DNA of 64,000 nt from NCBI GenBank assembly GCA_963930655.1, contig OZ005620.1, forward strand, positions 17,055,001 through 17,119,000, written 5' to 3'. The first letter of the stretch is position 1, and each line of letters starts with the position of its first letter. The notes below the pieces were generated by a model. That model was not told where the DNA came from. It ran no database searches and worked only from the letters and a program-made list of their open reading frames with translations. This DNA comes from Myrica gale. Taxonomy: Eukaryota; Streptophyta; Magnoliopsida; Fagales; Myricaceae. Below, piece after piece: positions 34,101-46,628 of the stretch. The position numbers were made by a program, and so were the translations under genes.

Positions 34101-34699
34101 AATTTTGCTGTGTAATATTTCGTTATCATGTTGTATGTAACTAGAACTTGTGAACGTTAGTTAACTTGGTCATCATTAGTGCACATCGGTTACTCTCTTC
34201 TTGCAGATTTGATGATCATTGTCTGTGTTATGAATATGTAAAGTTTAGTTGCATTCAAGATAAATACATGTTTTCCTGCCAAACCAATATTCAAGATTAC
34301 CACATTGAAGATAAATATTCAATATAAAGAAAAAAACCTGCTACTTGTCAAAAGATTCGTTGATCAAATAAACAAAATGCATTAGCACCTGTTTCTGTTT
34401 AACCAAGTACATTTGTATCTCTTTACAATTCATAAGAACTACAAAGGAGTTCTATTGACATAACACAAACTGAAAATAGAGTGTCACCTTGTACATACAA
34501 ACCACTGGAACTATCAAAATACAGTTTACCCTCTATCCTAAAAAATAACCAACTATCAATACCATAACGAATAAACTGTCCAACCACAAACTTTCCAAAA
34601 ACCAAAACCTTTAGAAACCAACAAATTAAGATGCAACCAACAATACACAAGAATGACATATATGCATTAAAGTAATTCAGAACACAATTAGATATGCCA

Positions 34700-36112
34700 T
34701 CAGGGTTTTTTCCCCTTGGCCTTCGTATTTGCATACTCTGTAGCTGGAGCTTTACCCTTCTCTGGTGCTCTAAGGCCTGAAGGTGCATTTGAAACCCTGA
34801 ACTGAATTCCGCCACGACCAGGGGGCCCCTAAGAGCACCTAACATCGTGTCCTGCTTCTGGAGCAGTGAGGTCGATTACAACATTTTTACTTGAACTGCT
34901 CTGCCTCGATGCACCTCCTTGCAACTGACTTGATCTTCGCATCCGTATGCGAGAAGCAATCCCAGTCACATGCAATCTGTTGTTGGTAGATGGTTGCCTC
35001 GTTTTCAACCTAACTGTGTGTGTCTCTATCGGTGTCGTAGAGGGGGGGGGTTCACGGTATGGAGTTGGAGCTCGTGCCGTTTTCTTTCTTGATGTCTACA
35101 AATAAGAATATTTGATTATTAAGTTGTTGTGTACTTATAGAATATAAGTACTGAAAATTGGACCTTTAGTCCATATATACTTACATGGAGGGATGCTAGT
35201 TTACTCTCTCCAAAGCTGTCCACTGATAGCTGTGATAGTCGCCTACTTCTTGTAAGCTGCAAGACACGTGTTAACATCAATAAATGTTTTAATATTTTCA
35301 AATCACATGACATATATTATAATCAATGGAGACCAGTAACTTACTAGTACAATGGGTGGAGGTGGAACATCGTCAGATTGCGAAGGTTTTTCATCACGTA
35401 AATGAGGTATCTGGATACTGTGTGCCTCGACAGTGGACTGAGAGTGTGTTTCATAATGTTGTTGTCGTCTCCAGGTGGCCTGCAATAGCAGAGCAACATA
35501 AGTAACGTAATTAAATTGATATTAAATCATATATATAATTTTATTGGTTCTATTACCTGTCTAGTGCTCTAGGTCTCTGGTGTAGGCTGTGAGGGTGGAG
35601 GTTCACTACCAAACGGTGCTGCAGGTGCACTTGCAACACTTTGCATTCAAAACGAAAAGAAATAAACAAGGATATAAGTTAGTATTAACTAATCATTACC
35701 AATAAAGTTCCCAATTTATACCTTCACTGAAGAATATTGTTTGAGGAAGGACGACCCACCGCGTGCGAGATTGGTTCCTACGAGATAATAGAAAACACAG
35801 TAAGAAAACCAAAAGAAATGAGACCAGAGACCACATGTTGTCGGCCAACACTACCAAGTTGCAATTTTAAACTCTTATCGCAGCTGAACCACCTTAACAC
35901 ATATAAATATCAACCCTAAAAACCCACAAAATCAGTTCAAACCTACTCGACCAAACCACCACAAACCCACATGACATAGGAAGTGAAAGTCGAAAGTCGA
36001 AGGTTTTTACCTGTTCATCTATGGCTTGCCTGAAGCAAATCGGGGCAATGGACGCATATGGGTGGGTACCGGAGTATGGCCAAAGGAATGAGGGGACGCT
36101 GTCTTCTTCCAC
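34700..36112 (-). pseudogene. Degenerate multi-exon open frames, possibly a Mutator transposase C-terminal tail
   Basis: On the minus strand, exon-like pieces read EEDSVPSFLWPYSGTHPYAS, GTNLARGGSSFLKQYSSVK, SVASAPAAPFGSEPPPSQPT, HYETHSQSTVEAHSIQIPH, LTRSRRLSQLSVDSFGESK and NNRLHVTGIASRIRMRRSSQ, separated by short AT-rich introns. The Pro/Ser/Arg-rich composition resembles the variable tail of MURA-type transposases, but no catalytic domain is present. Stops are scattered through it. Identity is tentative. Confidence 0.35.
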
Positions 36113-36412
36113 TGCCGTCTAGACAAGGAGTCAAATGTCTGTCGAAGCCAATTTGAAAAAATCCCTAATTCAATATGCCCTAAGTTGGTCGAGTAGGATT
36201 GAAGAGGGCATTCGGTGTAATTCGACCGTCACTTATCAAGGGCGTATAGGTAATTTGATATGGGCAAACAACACGTGGAATTTTAACGGGGGCGAGGATT
36301 GAAGATTTTTGAAACGGTCTCCAAAATCGTCATTTTTGAAATCGAGGACTCTGGTTTGATTTTTGCCTAAAAATATGGGGCAAACTATGACTTTTCTCCT
36401 AGATAAACAAAT

Positions 36413-37208
36413 TGACTACCGGAGTGCCAAATATACCAACACTCCACTTGTTGTTTTCTCGCAATTCCAGATTACTAAATATGGTGAATCCTTCGACTTG
36501 ATGTCCAAATGTTATTCTTGCTGTCCTTATTATTTAATTTATATGGGAATAAACAGTGGCGCACTTGAAGATGTGCATCTGAAAATGGAAATTAAGACTG
36601 CAATAGAACATTTTTATACTGCATGCGCAGAGGAACGTAGTTAAATATGTTACTGCATTGCCAAAATATTACTTTCAAAATCTCCCTTCATTTTACTGTT
36701 GTACTGTTGTCACATACAGGGATTGCATATATATATATATATCTTTCTTGTCATAGATCCCAGAAAGCCAATTAGGAAAAGTCTGGTTGCTAGCTAACAT
36801 AGAGAAGATGCATTCCACTTTAGCTACGTTCTCTTGTAAATTGCAAGAACTCTAAACACACTCGCTTAACAAGAGAATCTGTGGTTTTAAACTCTTAGTT
36901 TGTTTGTCGCGAGTTTTGGAGCCAAATCATGAGAAAACCGTTCTCGTTCGTGTTGCCTAAGAGGTGAATTTGCAGAGAATCCGCAATGAAAGGTGTAATG
37001 CTAGGGTATATTTAAAGCATTATAGAAGTGGGTACAACTGAATTTGTCAGTAGTACTCTTACGCCATTTTCGTGGAACCTCTAATTAGTAAATTAAAAGT
37101 ACCCTACTATGTGCATATATTCCTGTGAGTGTCATAGAGAGAGAGAGAGAGAGAGAGCTTTTGCTTAGTTTTCTTTTAAGTGTGAAAGCGAACGTGACGA
37201 TAGATCAG

Positions 37209-37250
<42 letters not shown>

Positions 37251-39725
37251 ACTGCAACCTCTAAAGAATTAACGATCTAGCTAGTGAAGCACAATGTCTT
37301 CGATCGATCGCCAACTTTTCTAATGGGGCTGGCTCTAACATCTATGGTTTATATATCACCTGTTATTATAAAATGTATTGACAAACTGGTCTACTAATGA
37401 CTTCTTATATGGACCACATGCTATAAAAACACTAAGGCATTTTTTTTCCATCTTTTAAGGAATGGGGAATTTGATTATTTATAAATCTCGTACGTACAAA
37501 AATCACAATTAAAACAATTTAAAAAATTTTAAATGATGAAGATTCCTGTTATTTCATGACTTCCTTTTCAGTATTTTTATGGACAGAGACATTATGCTTC
37601 TGTCCTGTATATTGAGTTAGCCCTAAGACATGAACCGAAAGTTCCGTAAAAAGAAGCTCGATCTAGAAATCGAAGGAAAAGTATACCAGCAATATTCTTC
37701 CCCTTTCTTTCTTGCTTGTGTAGCCATCCATGATGAGAATGTACTAGTCCTTGATGATGTTTTCATTTTATAACGCATATAATTTGTCTTTATTCCGTCC
37801 TGATGATCTCTCTTCCTCGGCCGCATTTTCGTTAAGGGAGGAAGCGATATTCATGCCTCTTACTGAGGATCTACTTCTCTCAGCTTCACGAGTCTCTTCG
37901 ACCAAGAATAAGTTCAAAGGAATAAGGGGAACAAGAAAGCTATTGGAACGCGCGCGCAGAAAGCTAAGGTGAATTGGATTGTCTAAGAGATTTTGGTTTC
38001 GTTAAGTGTATAAAAAGTGACAGCAATGGTGCTTTTTTTTCCTTATAAAGCCCACTGATTCTTATATATATATATTCCCTCTTTAACTTTCTGGTGATTT
38101 TCCTCCCACTGTAAAATTCAACATTCGTATCACCGACGTTCGATATGACTGTTTTATCATATCATTGCGGGTGATTAGATTACCAATATATTCATTTAAA
38201 GTAAGATTTGGGAAGTTCTATGCTTACAAAGTCACCCCCCAATATGCCCCCTCCCTCTTCCTTTTTTTTGGGTTTTCTCTTTTTAAACCATTTTAATCCA
38301 TCTGAATAAGAGAGAGGAATGATTAAAGAGAGAACCCATCAATCGGATTCCAATTATTTCCGGCCATAATTTTTTTATCCTTTTGGCAAAGCACTGAGAT
38401 AAGAGTCTATGGGTCCAGGTGGAGACTACCTTTTTTCCTTTGTGAGGATTTGGGAGTCCTTGCTTCTTCAAGCTGGGTGCGCATAATATTTGAGTGCACT
38501 CCTTTTTCTCTCCCCAACTTGTACATAAACAAATAAATAAAAAAATTATATATATATGTAAGTACAAATTAGGTTTTTTCTTCCTCTCCTCTAGTGCCCT
38601 TGCTTTTTTCATAAATGAAAGGGGGAAAGTAATTGTTGTTTATTACACTTCGAAACATGTGAGACCAAGAGGATCAAAGGGCGCTTATCGAAAAGAAGAA
38701 GGGAACAAAATATGTACCCTATAAATTTAAGTAATTGAAATTTTCAACGACCTTTCCAATGGAATCACCCTAATGACTACAAGGTTCTTTTCTCCTTGCA
38801 CAGAAGGCAACAAAAATTCAACAAAAATAGTAAAATGAAAATTCCTTATCACTTTCGGCTTTCCACTTTGTATTTTTTTTTTCTCCTTTTCTTTAGGTAT
38901 CCTTGCCCGTAGTCTAATCTTATCAGCCTAGACAGCACTTATGGGAATCGTAGTTTATTCATTGGCAAGCACATGGTTCTAATTCCCACATGAATTTGTT
39001 TCTGCAATTGGGGATATATATCATTAGTAACTCTTAGTATATATCAAATTAGTAATCGTGCCTAAAAACTGCTGGTGAAAAAGGAGGGGAGGGGGGGGGG
39101 GGTGTGTAAAAAGTGAATCTCTAGGGGTACTTTAATTTCATGGCCAATAATATATGGGAAGTAGAGATAATGATTGAAATAAAAGAAGCCAGCACGTACC
39201 CATTACCCAATTTTTAAATCAGTTTTGTGCTCTCTATGGAATTATGATTTGCCTAGTTCAATGAACTTAATCATCACAGTCGATGTTCATAGTGTAATCT
39301 TCCATTTAGCCTGCAACAACTTGGCAATCCCAACTACATATTTGTAAGACGACCACTCAAGAAAGAACTGTAGATCTTGATCGGTTTTAATTTCACTTGA
39401 TCAATTACCTCAATTGTTTTAAAAATTGAACATAAATGCATTTTTTTTAAAAAATATATATTTAGAGATATATGGTGTCATTTAATTCAAAATTAATATA
39501 AAATATATAAGCCTACAAAATTGTATTAATTTAAGTTGGAGTTGTGGATCATATATCAAAATAATTTGTCTCACCATTCATATTGTGCTTATTTAACCAA
39601 AAACCATGCTTATCAATTACGAATATCATGGTTATTTATATATCTAGTTCTTAATTAATCAAATGTTTTTGAATTCTTGATGAGTAGGCCGGATATATAA
39701 AAGAAAATGATATAGATAATATACT
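36413..39725. other. Intergenic stretch; microsatellites only
   Basis: This contains a (GA)n run (37137-37158), a (TA)n run (37214-37246) and a G-run near 39098-39108. Short open frames on both strands at 37620-37975 match nothing I know. The area at 38480-38720 is similar non-coding DNA. I see no gene. Confidence 0.4.
37137..37246. repeat. (GA)n and (TA)n microsatellites
   Basis: A (GA)11-type run (37137-37158) and a (TA)16-type run (37214-37246) lie 55 bp apart in intergenic DNA. Confidence 0.9.
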
Positions 39726-40685
39726 AAGGCCGGCCATGTTTTTTTTTTTGTTAAAACAACTAGGTTTATACATTGAAAACAAAAACACACAAACAAAAAT
39801 TACAAGCTAGAAAAAAATAGAAAAAAAATGAAAAGAACACAAAGGAGCTTTACAAGTGGTGAGTTGAGAGGCCAACAATAAAGTGGCTATTAAAGAGAAC
39901 ACAAGATCCTCAGTGGTGACGAGCACAAAGCCCGAAGTGAGCGGACCCGAGGGTCCTAGGAGACACGCGAAACCCGTGGAAGAAACAAACCAGCCGTTGA
40001 AGGCCCAACGACGGATTCGAAGGACCGGCGCCCTTATAGAACTAATCATGCAATCCCAACTGTAATTACAAACAATGAAAAAAAAATATAAGTAAAACTA
40101 AACAAGCCCTAAACATAAAAGGTTGTCCTAAACGGGTAAAAGCGTAACATAAGCCCCGGGAAAGACCGGGAAGTCTCTGGCCAGATCGGCGGCGGCGACG
40201 GCGCGTGTGGGTAGTCGGGGCAGATCCACAGCAGGAAGGGAGACCAAAAGCCACACAATCTAGACCGAAGAAGCAAAATGGGGGGCGAGGGGCGCCGTAC
40301 GTTTCGTCTCTGGAGCACCGGCGGGGAGTGGAGGCGTAGATCACGACAGGCCGAGTCCAACCATGTGGCGCGTGTGGGGGGGAACGGGGCGTAAGCCACT
40401 GAACGACGAGAGAAAACCACCTGCAAAGAAAAAAAACAACCAACAAAGCCACCGAGGCGAACCAGAGAGGTGGATAAGGCATACGGAAGAAGAAGAAGAA
40501 AGGGAAAAGGGAAGAGAAAAGGAGGAGGAGGTGAGGGAGCTGAAGCTCCCTCGTCCTCCTTACAAGCGGCGATTTTTAAAAAACAGAGACAAAAAAACTA
40601 GAGAGGAATGACCCAGCCGGCAGTTTCGAGTTTCAAGACCGGCCATGTTTTTTTTTTTTTTTTTTCTAAGCAAAGGCCGGCCATG
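39726..40685 (-). mobile_element. Antisense poly(A) retrosequence plus a poly-T stub at one target site
   Basis: The target AAGGCCGGCCATG occurs at 39726-39738, with one change (AAGACCGGCCATG) at 40635-40647, and again at 40673-40685. Each of the first two copies is followed directly by a poly-T run. The first interval (39739-40634) is a retrosequence of the type at 640-2015 ('caacaataaagtggctatt' at about 39872 against 'ccaataataaagtggctat' at 735). The second interval (40648-40672) is only T(18) plus 'ctaagca'. This fits target-primed insertion on the minus strand, once with a body and once almost without one, at the same target. Confidence 0.72.
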
Positions 40686-41570
40686 TTTGATTGCACAAAT
40701 GCAATCCAAATTGAGTCGTGCGGGGAGGGGGTGCTATTATGCTCCATAAAGGTATCGTGAACTTAAGCTTTGTGGTAAACACAATTCGTTGTCGTTTATG
40801 TGTTGGATATTTTAGATTAATTTAGAACAAAAAGCCGACAGTCACATGATCCTAATAATTAAACCGGCTGGTGGGGAATACGGTCGATCGGATGTCGTTT
40901 ACTGAGTTTACAGATTGAGTTGGGAAGCTGACACGTGGCGCGCACTCCCACTTTTTAATGGAGAATTTTTGGCGTCTCTATAATAATCTTTTTAGTCACT
41001 CTCTCTGCCCCCGGCCCCGCCCCCGTCCCCCGCCCCACCCATCTCGATTATGTTTCCACACGCGGTCTTCCCAAAATCATTTGGTATTGGTGGAGGGCCG
41101 TCCCACCCACTCAACCTCATTTTCCATGTTTTCCAATCTCCATTAATGTTCGATAAGGTCAAATTAATTAGGATTTCCTCCTCAGTCCTGTCCTTTTAAG
41201 CTCTATTAATTCTCTTGTCTTCTGTTTGTGCTCTGGTCTTAATTAGAAGCTTTCCCATCTCTCTCTCTTAGTTGCTTGTAATAATTGCTGCTTTAACAGC
41301 CGTATAATTTGCCTCTTGACCCCTCCCAACCACTCCCTGATCGATATGCCAAATGCAAAGATCAATCACTTTCTCCAGCTTTTCGACCCAAATTTCTTCT
41401 GAATTAAGGAATGATTCTCTCTTGATTAGTGAGCATATATCTAATCAGATTCAGATTCTCGATTGAACTTCGACTAGAGTTCTACTGTAAAACATCTACA
41501 ATGCCTGCAGTATTGACCTGCTTGTGCTTGACTATAGCCTATAGGGACACGAATTTCCTCATTACCAATA
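40686..41570. other. Spacer, no gene recognised
   Basis: A pyrimidine-rich stretch (41000-41290) resembles plant leaders or promoters, but no open frame with known similarity follows. Nothing else is recognisable. Confidence 0.35.
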
Positions 41571-43451
41571 AGTGGCGTATCTAGGATATAAAATGAGTGG
41601 GGTTGAATTTTTAAGGCAAAATTACCAAAAAATAAATTACCACATAATGTAAAAAATGTCTTAAAATTACAATATCGCAAATTAAGAACTAAAAATATTA
41701 AAAATAATGAAATACACATACTGAACTATTTGCTAATACTGAGAGATGATAATTGGATCCCGCGGGCCTTCATCTTCTGAAAACGTTGTAAAATGGCTTT
41801 GTTCCTAATAGTGTCAAAAATTTCTCTCCAATGTATACTATCATGATATCATTCATTTATTCATCTCTGATCATATTCCGCAAATCAGTCTTAATAACAT
41901 TCATTGCAGAAAACACTTTCTTAACGGTTGCAGTCGCAACCGATAAGACCAATGCTAACTCAATAAGACGATAAAGCAATGAAAATACAATCTTCTTGCC
42001 ACTCTCAACCATCTTCATAGCAAGACCTCCAATATCTTGAATCTCAGAAAAATTATCATTGCTTCTAACATCTTGAATGTAGGTTTGAAGTTGATCTCTA
42101 AGTAGTATAAGTTCAATTGATGATAAATCATCTGGATAAAATTAAAAAGACATTATAACTTAGTATGATCAAATGCCTTGAATAAGTTCCTTGGATCAAG
42201 ACATGCTATGCAAATAAGTAGTTTCGTATTTGCTTCATTGAAACGATTATCCATCTCCTGAGAAATCAAATCAATAACTTGACAAAACACTTCCACACGA
42301 ATGCTAATAAGTAATTGTTTGCCCTCCATGCCTTGAACTACGAGTTGGTACAATGTCTTCCATATTGGGCACAACGATGACATTCGTCTCACAAAAAGTT
42401 TTCACTTCTTCCAAAAATTCAACTCATCCCATCTCCCTCAAATCTTGCAACCGTGTCTTCACAGCTCTCATGTCTAAAATTCTTTCATATAAAGACAATA
42501 TAGACACAAAAGGAAATAAATATAACATACTAAATAGTCCAACATTGAAACAACCATAAGCAATTAAGAATCAAGTTAGAAGCATTAACATTGAATGATT
42601 GAAATAGTCATTCAGCCAGGACAAACCTTAAAAAAAACCAGCACAACAACACCATAGTCCATAACTATAAGCACATAATCATAAATGATATATCATGAAA
42701 AATTCGGAAAAAAATTAAACTAAAACACGAGAAGTTAATCATGCAGTAGCAGGAAAAATAAAATAAAAGTAAACAACTGATCATGATAAATAATAAATTA
42801 ATCATGAAATTATTAAAATTTGAAACCCTAAATGGCTAAATTGAAAATTTAAATTAAACTAAATAGTCTAAATTGCACATACTTGGAGTGGAGAGGCAGT
42901 CAGGTAGTCGACAGAGAGTTCCGGTGGTGCTGGCCGATGGGCAGCACCTAAGAGCATAGGCAAGAGATGTGAGATTATTGAGAATAAAGAAAAGAAACAA
43001 GAGAATGAGAGAGATGGTGGGCAGGTGGGCTTACCTGGGTTGGCCGGCGTCGGCGGTCTGCCAGGGATGGCAGGAGGGCGTCAGGCGGGGCAATGATAGC
43101 GACAACAGTGAGCAGTGAGTGAGAGAGAGGCGTGAGGGTTGTTGGGCTGAGGGAGAGCCGGAGAGATCGCAGAGAGTGAGAAAGAGAGGCGTGAGATTTT
43201 TTTTAAAATTATAGGGTACGGCGCCGTTTCACCCTTTGATTTAAAAAATAATAATTACGGAAGCAGGCGACACAGGACTGGGCCGGCCAGTGGGTGCTCC
43301 CCCGCTGGCCCTGTCCCGCCTCCACTGGCCCTGGAAGCAGGCCTGGGCCAGTGTGGGCAGGCCTGCTTCTTAATAACTAAATTTTTTTTAAAGGATTTTT
43401 GGAGTCAATGGGGGCGGCCGCCCCCACCCAGACCCCGTGGCTCCTCCTCTG
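41571..43451 (-). mobile_element. hAT element with transposase C-terminal remnant
   Basis: The left end AGTGGCGTATCTAGGA and the right end read inward (CAGAGGAGGAGCCACGGGG) resemble the CAGTGGCGG family ends. On the minus strand at 41860-42400 there is a degenerate transposase end (PNMEDIVPTR, LRDQLQTYIQDVRSND, VATATVKKVFSAMNVIKTDL) with several stops. This is the hATC domain of the same Tip100-like family seen at 31619-32167. A leader-like GC-rich block near 43000-43450 matches the leader of the element at 8.4-13.7 kb. I found no matching 8-bp TSD. The middle of the transposase is deleted. Confidence 0.65.
41860..42400 (-). pseudogene. hAT transposase C-terminal remnant
   Basis: This contains the hATC-type motif VATATVKKVFSAMN and upstream family phrases with multiple stop codons and frame changes. 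It aligns block by block with the better preserved copy at 31619-32167, including CQVIDLISQEMDNRFNEANT against CQVIDLIAQEMDHYFTEAST. It is non-functional. Confidence 0.8.
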
Positions 43452-44501
43452 GCCGACATGGTCCTACTTAATACATCATGCTCATATAGGGTGCGGATAG
43501 GAAGTCTTTTTTTATCAATTATTTGGCAAGATTCATATCTCCCACATAGGTACATTTCATGGAAGATCATCTATCACTAGGACCCTGCATGTCTCCATTT
43601 TTTTTCCAAGATGTTCAGTAGTACTTCATCTTGTTTCTAGAGTTGGTCTCAATGTGCAGGCCAGGAGCAGTGCAATCTAAGTTGCTTTTCACGCATGAAG
43701 AAGCACAAGATCTTTTGATAGCTCAGTGCATTTTATCGCTAGCTCGTAGCAGCAGCATGTAAACAAGCAAAAGTTTGTAAGCTTTTGGTTGCGCCAATGA
43801 GTGTTAAGCTTACGGCTGTAAGGTACACAAATAGATTGGTGATAAGCTACATAAAGAAAGGGAGATGAGATCAGGCGGCTTCAACCTTGAGTGGGAATGA
43901 TGTGTGCTAGCGTCCAAGTTGAAGGAGCATTAGATAAACATATCCTGAGAGGCAATCGCGAGAGTAGTACTAAAAACTTCACTGAAAAGATGATAGGCTA
44001 AGAACAAGGGGTCAATATCTACAGTATATTTTATGCATCCACCATCAACTAAAAGAATCCCTAGTTTTGTACGGTAGTGATTTTGCAAATCGTAGGCCGC
44101 TAGCTAGCTCTAACTGATGAGTTGCACAAGGGCTAAGTGGTAGAGGTCCCAACTCATTATCTCACTGATGATTGAGCAGAAGATAAATTGCCTAATGTTT
44201 TGTCAGTAGTGCTTTCTGCTTACGTGAGACTGAGAAGGGGATTATGCCATCCGCGTGCTTTCTAAGCGTATAAACATTCTGGTTAGACTAGATAGATTTT
44301 CAAAGCCTCATAATGATCCCAATTATCATGCTTCTCCCACTTGCAACAACCTCCCTAAGATCTGCATATTCTCATCTCTGTCTCTTCTCTCTGATCTCTC
44401 TCTCTCACACGCCCTCACACAGATTGGAGAACAAACAAATCAAGATCGACCAGCACTTTCCTGGATTCAAGTACTTTTATCTGCTTCATCTTAATAGCGA
44501 C
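43452..44501. other. Spacer, no gene recognised
   Basis: Unique-looking DNA ends in a pyrimidine-rich, CT-repeat stretch (44340-44420) that resembles a plant leader. It is interrupted just downstream by the hAT insertion at 44502. No coding sequence was recognised. Confidence 0.35.
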
Positions 44502-45490
44502 CGGTGGCGGAATCACGACTCAAGTTGAGAAGGGCAAACTCCTAAGACGAAATGATAATTTTTTTTCCTTATATAATTCAAAAAGTGTTTTAGAATTAAT
44601 TTTTTTTTTCTACATTCGGAATATTAGACGACTCCACATTGGCTGAATTTTACATCAAAAAATTATCCATTATCTAATTAACAAAACAAAAATTCATCAA
44701 TCAAATCACTAATTAAAATTAAGAAAAATAACCTTCTACAAATCACAATTGATTATGTGTGAATAAACAATCCCAAAATCTAATTCAGCATAGACTTGAT
44801 TGAGCAGAAATTTTTAGCTTAAGTTCACAAAGTGTCTTCATGGCTTTGACATGGACAGTCAATTGATGAACATAACATTTATGATAAAATCTACTTAATA
44901 TACACAACATCAGCACCTATAAGTAAATATGTTTAGAAATAAAAGAATAGACTCAATTTTCAGGAAAATTTAGAAGTCAGAGACTCAACTTCCTCATAAG
45001 TCAACACATTTCTTTGCTAAGGACCTGATAACTGTGTTTGTAAAAAAATTATCCCTTTTTTGCCGAAAAAGAAATCTACTTAGCACCTTATTTCGAGTAC
45101 AATTATTTTGTTGGTTTAGAAAATTTCTATCTTTCAGAATCATAAACATGAGAAACCCAAAACATCCTAATACATATCTTATCCCTTAATTTATCAGTAA
45201 AAACGCAAAGATTGCACATAAACTGCATTGAAAATACTTGAAATAGCTACATTCACTAACTTATTCTAACCCACAATAGAAACACATACATCAAACAAAA
45301 AAATTCAAATCGGACAAAATAATCAATTATATTTCATTCAAAATAAGGACAAAACACATGTATGAAATAAAAAAAATGACAGAATGGAGGAGGGGGGGGG
45401 GCAATTCTATTTTATTCAAAATAAGAACAAAACACGTGTATAATTTTTTTAAAATTGATAGAACTGGTTGCCCCCCTCCGTCCACCACTA
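44502..45490. mobile_element. Non-autonomous hAT element of the CAGTGGCGG family
   Basis: The 989-bp element begins CGGTGGCGGAAT and ends GTCCACCACTA (read inward TAGTGGTGGAC). It is bordered by the perfect 8-bp duplication ATAGCGAC (44494-44501 and 45491-45498). The first 60 bp ('gagaagggcaaactcct') resemble the start of the element at 31356. The right half has an internal tandem duplication (45326-45402 and 45411-45475). No transposase remains. Confidence 0.85.
45326..45475. repeat. Imperfect tandem duplication inside the hAT element
   Basis: Two copies of about 70 bp each contain 'ttcattcaaaataaggac' or 'tttattcaaaataagaac' followed by 'aaaacac[ag]tgtat'. They are separated by a G-run (about 45391-45401). 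The second copy runs into the element's terminal C-run. It probably arose within the transposon. Confidence 0.6.
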
Positions 45491-45498
45491 ATAGCGAC

Positions 45499-46628
45499 GA
45501 AGATAACATAAAAGAAAAAAGAAACAAATAGTATGTTGTAACAACCATTATCTTTTTATTTATTTATGTTCATATTAATGAAGGAGGTTCAAATACCTCA
45601 CTTACATTCTTTAAAGGATTAGTTAGATCCTCCGTAGAGGCGACCGACCAAGAGCGGGGGAGCCGAAAGGTATAAAGATGCTCATAAAAAACAGATAACC
45701 CACAAAGAGTAGCAAGTTGATCATACAACCAGTAGAAAAGGAAAGCCGATGATGGCATCGTGGCGAGGTAGTAAAAGTAGAAGGTGACTGTGAGAGGTCG
45801 TCATAAGAAGAAAATGGTTATGCGCATGGTCTCCATGCAACGGCCAACCAACTCTCGGCTAGAACTGACCGGAGTGTCTGAAGATGTAGACATCAATGGG
45901 GCGGAGCATGTGAGCCAGATCTGACCGCTGGAACTCAATTTGGGAGAGAAAGAGACCACATTATTTCCATTATAGAGAGATAACAATCGTTTTTACTTAA
46001 TGAGCAGTACAAAGGAATGAAAGAGGAGGACTAAAGGGTGGTCATAAAGGTGATAGTAGAGCGTATGCTTAGGGAGAGTTCATAGATGAGAATGCTTCTA
46101 GCTGCACGCGTACGTTGTTATAGTGGTAGTAAGAGGGGTTCATGATTTGCCAAGGTCGTACACAAGAGAATTTATATATACTAGGTTATGTTTGTGTTGT
46201 AAAATTTTTGGTATTGGTTTTAGTGTTGATATTGAGTTTAGTGAAAAAGTGAAGAGAGAGGTAATTTTTTTATAATTTTTGATGGGAGAGAGAGAAATTA
46301 TATTATAGTATTTTATTGGAAGTTGGTGAAATATTTTGTGAAATATTTGGTGCAAACGCAACCCTAATTGACAAGAGATCAGATCTTCTTGCCAATTCAC
46401 GAGGAAGTGCATTTTGTAATGAGGTGTGAATGTCAGCACTATAGAGCGAGCATGGATTGGAGTTTTAGCCTCCCCAAACGCTAATTAACACATGTAGTAA
46501 GTTCTTTGAGTTTAATTGCATGTGGCATGCATATAACTCGAATATTGCTAGCTAGGTAAGAATTGAGCTATATGTCACTAGAATGTGGGAAACTCCACAA
46601 GCCAATCATATAATAATTACTTGCATAT
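45499..46628. other. Spacer with a MITE-like block
   Basis: At about 46192-46367 a TAGGTTATGTTTG end pairs loosely with TTAGGGTTGCGTTTG read inward from the right, around an AT-rich body; this is probably a MITE. The rest (45499-46190) shows no recognisable gene. Confidence 0.4.

Larger units (their letters stand above)
32827..36404. mobile_element. Mutator-like element with long terminal inverted repeats
   Basis: The left repeat (about 32829-32995) contains 'ggaaaagtcatagttt', 'aaaagtcttcaatcctcgcc' and 'tgtttgcccatatcaaatta'. The right end (about 36235-36400) read inward gives 'ggagaaaagtcatagttt', 'aaaaatcttcaatcctcgcc' and 'tgtttgcccatatcaaatta' in the same order. The repeats are thus about 170 bp long, Mutator-like. 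A candidate imperfect TSD is ATAAAGCAAAT (32816-32826) against ATAAACAAAT (36403-36412), one indel apart; the exact ends are uncertain. The interior holds a decayed GRF zinc-finger gene on the plus strand and a degenerate proline/serine-rich tail on the minus strand. Confidence 0.72.

Noticed and set aside
37620..37975. Open frames on both strands, including one ending FKGIRGTRKLLERARRKLR
   Set aside because: No family recognised, no splice or start context, and opposite-strand frames of equal length suggest chance.
41571..43451. 8-bp TSD for this hAT element
   Set aside because: The flanks TTACCAAT and GCCGACAT do not match; the borders may be off or the site rearranged.
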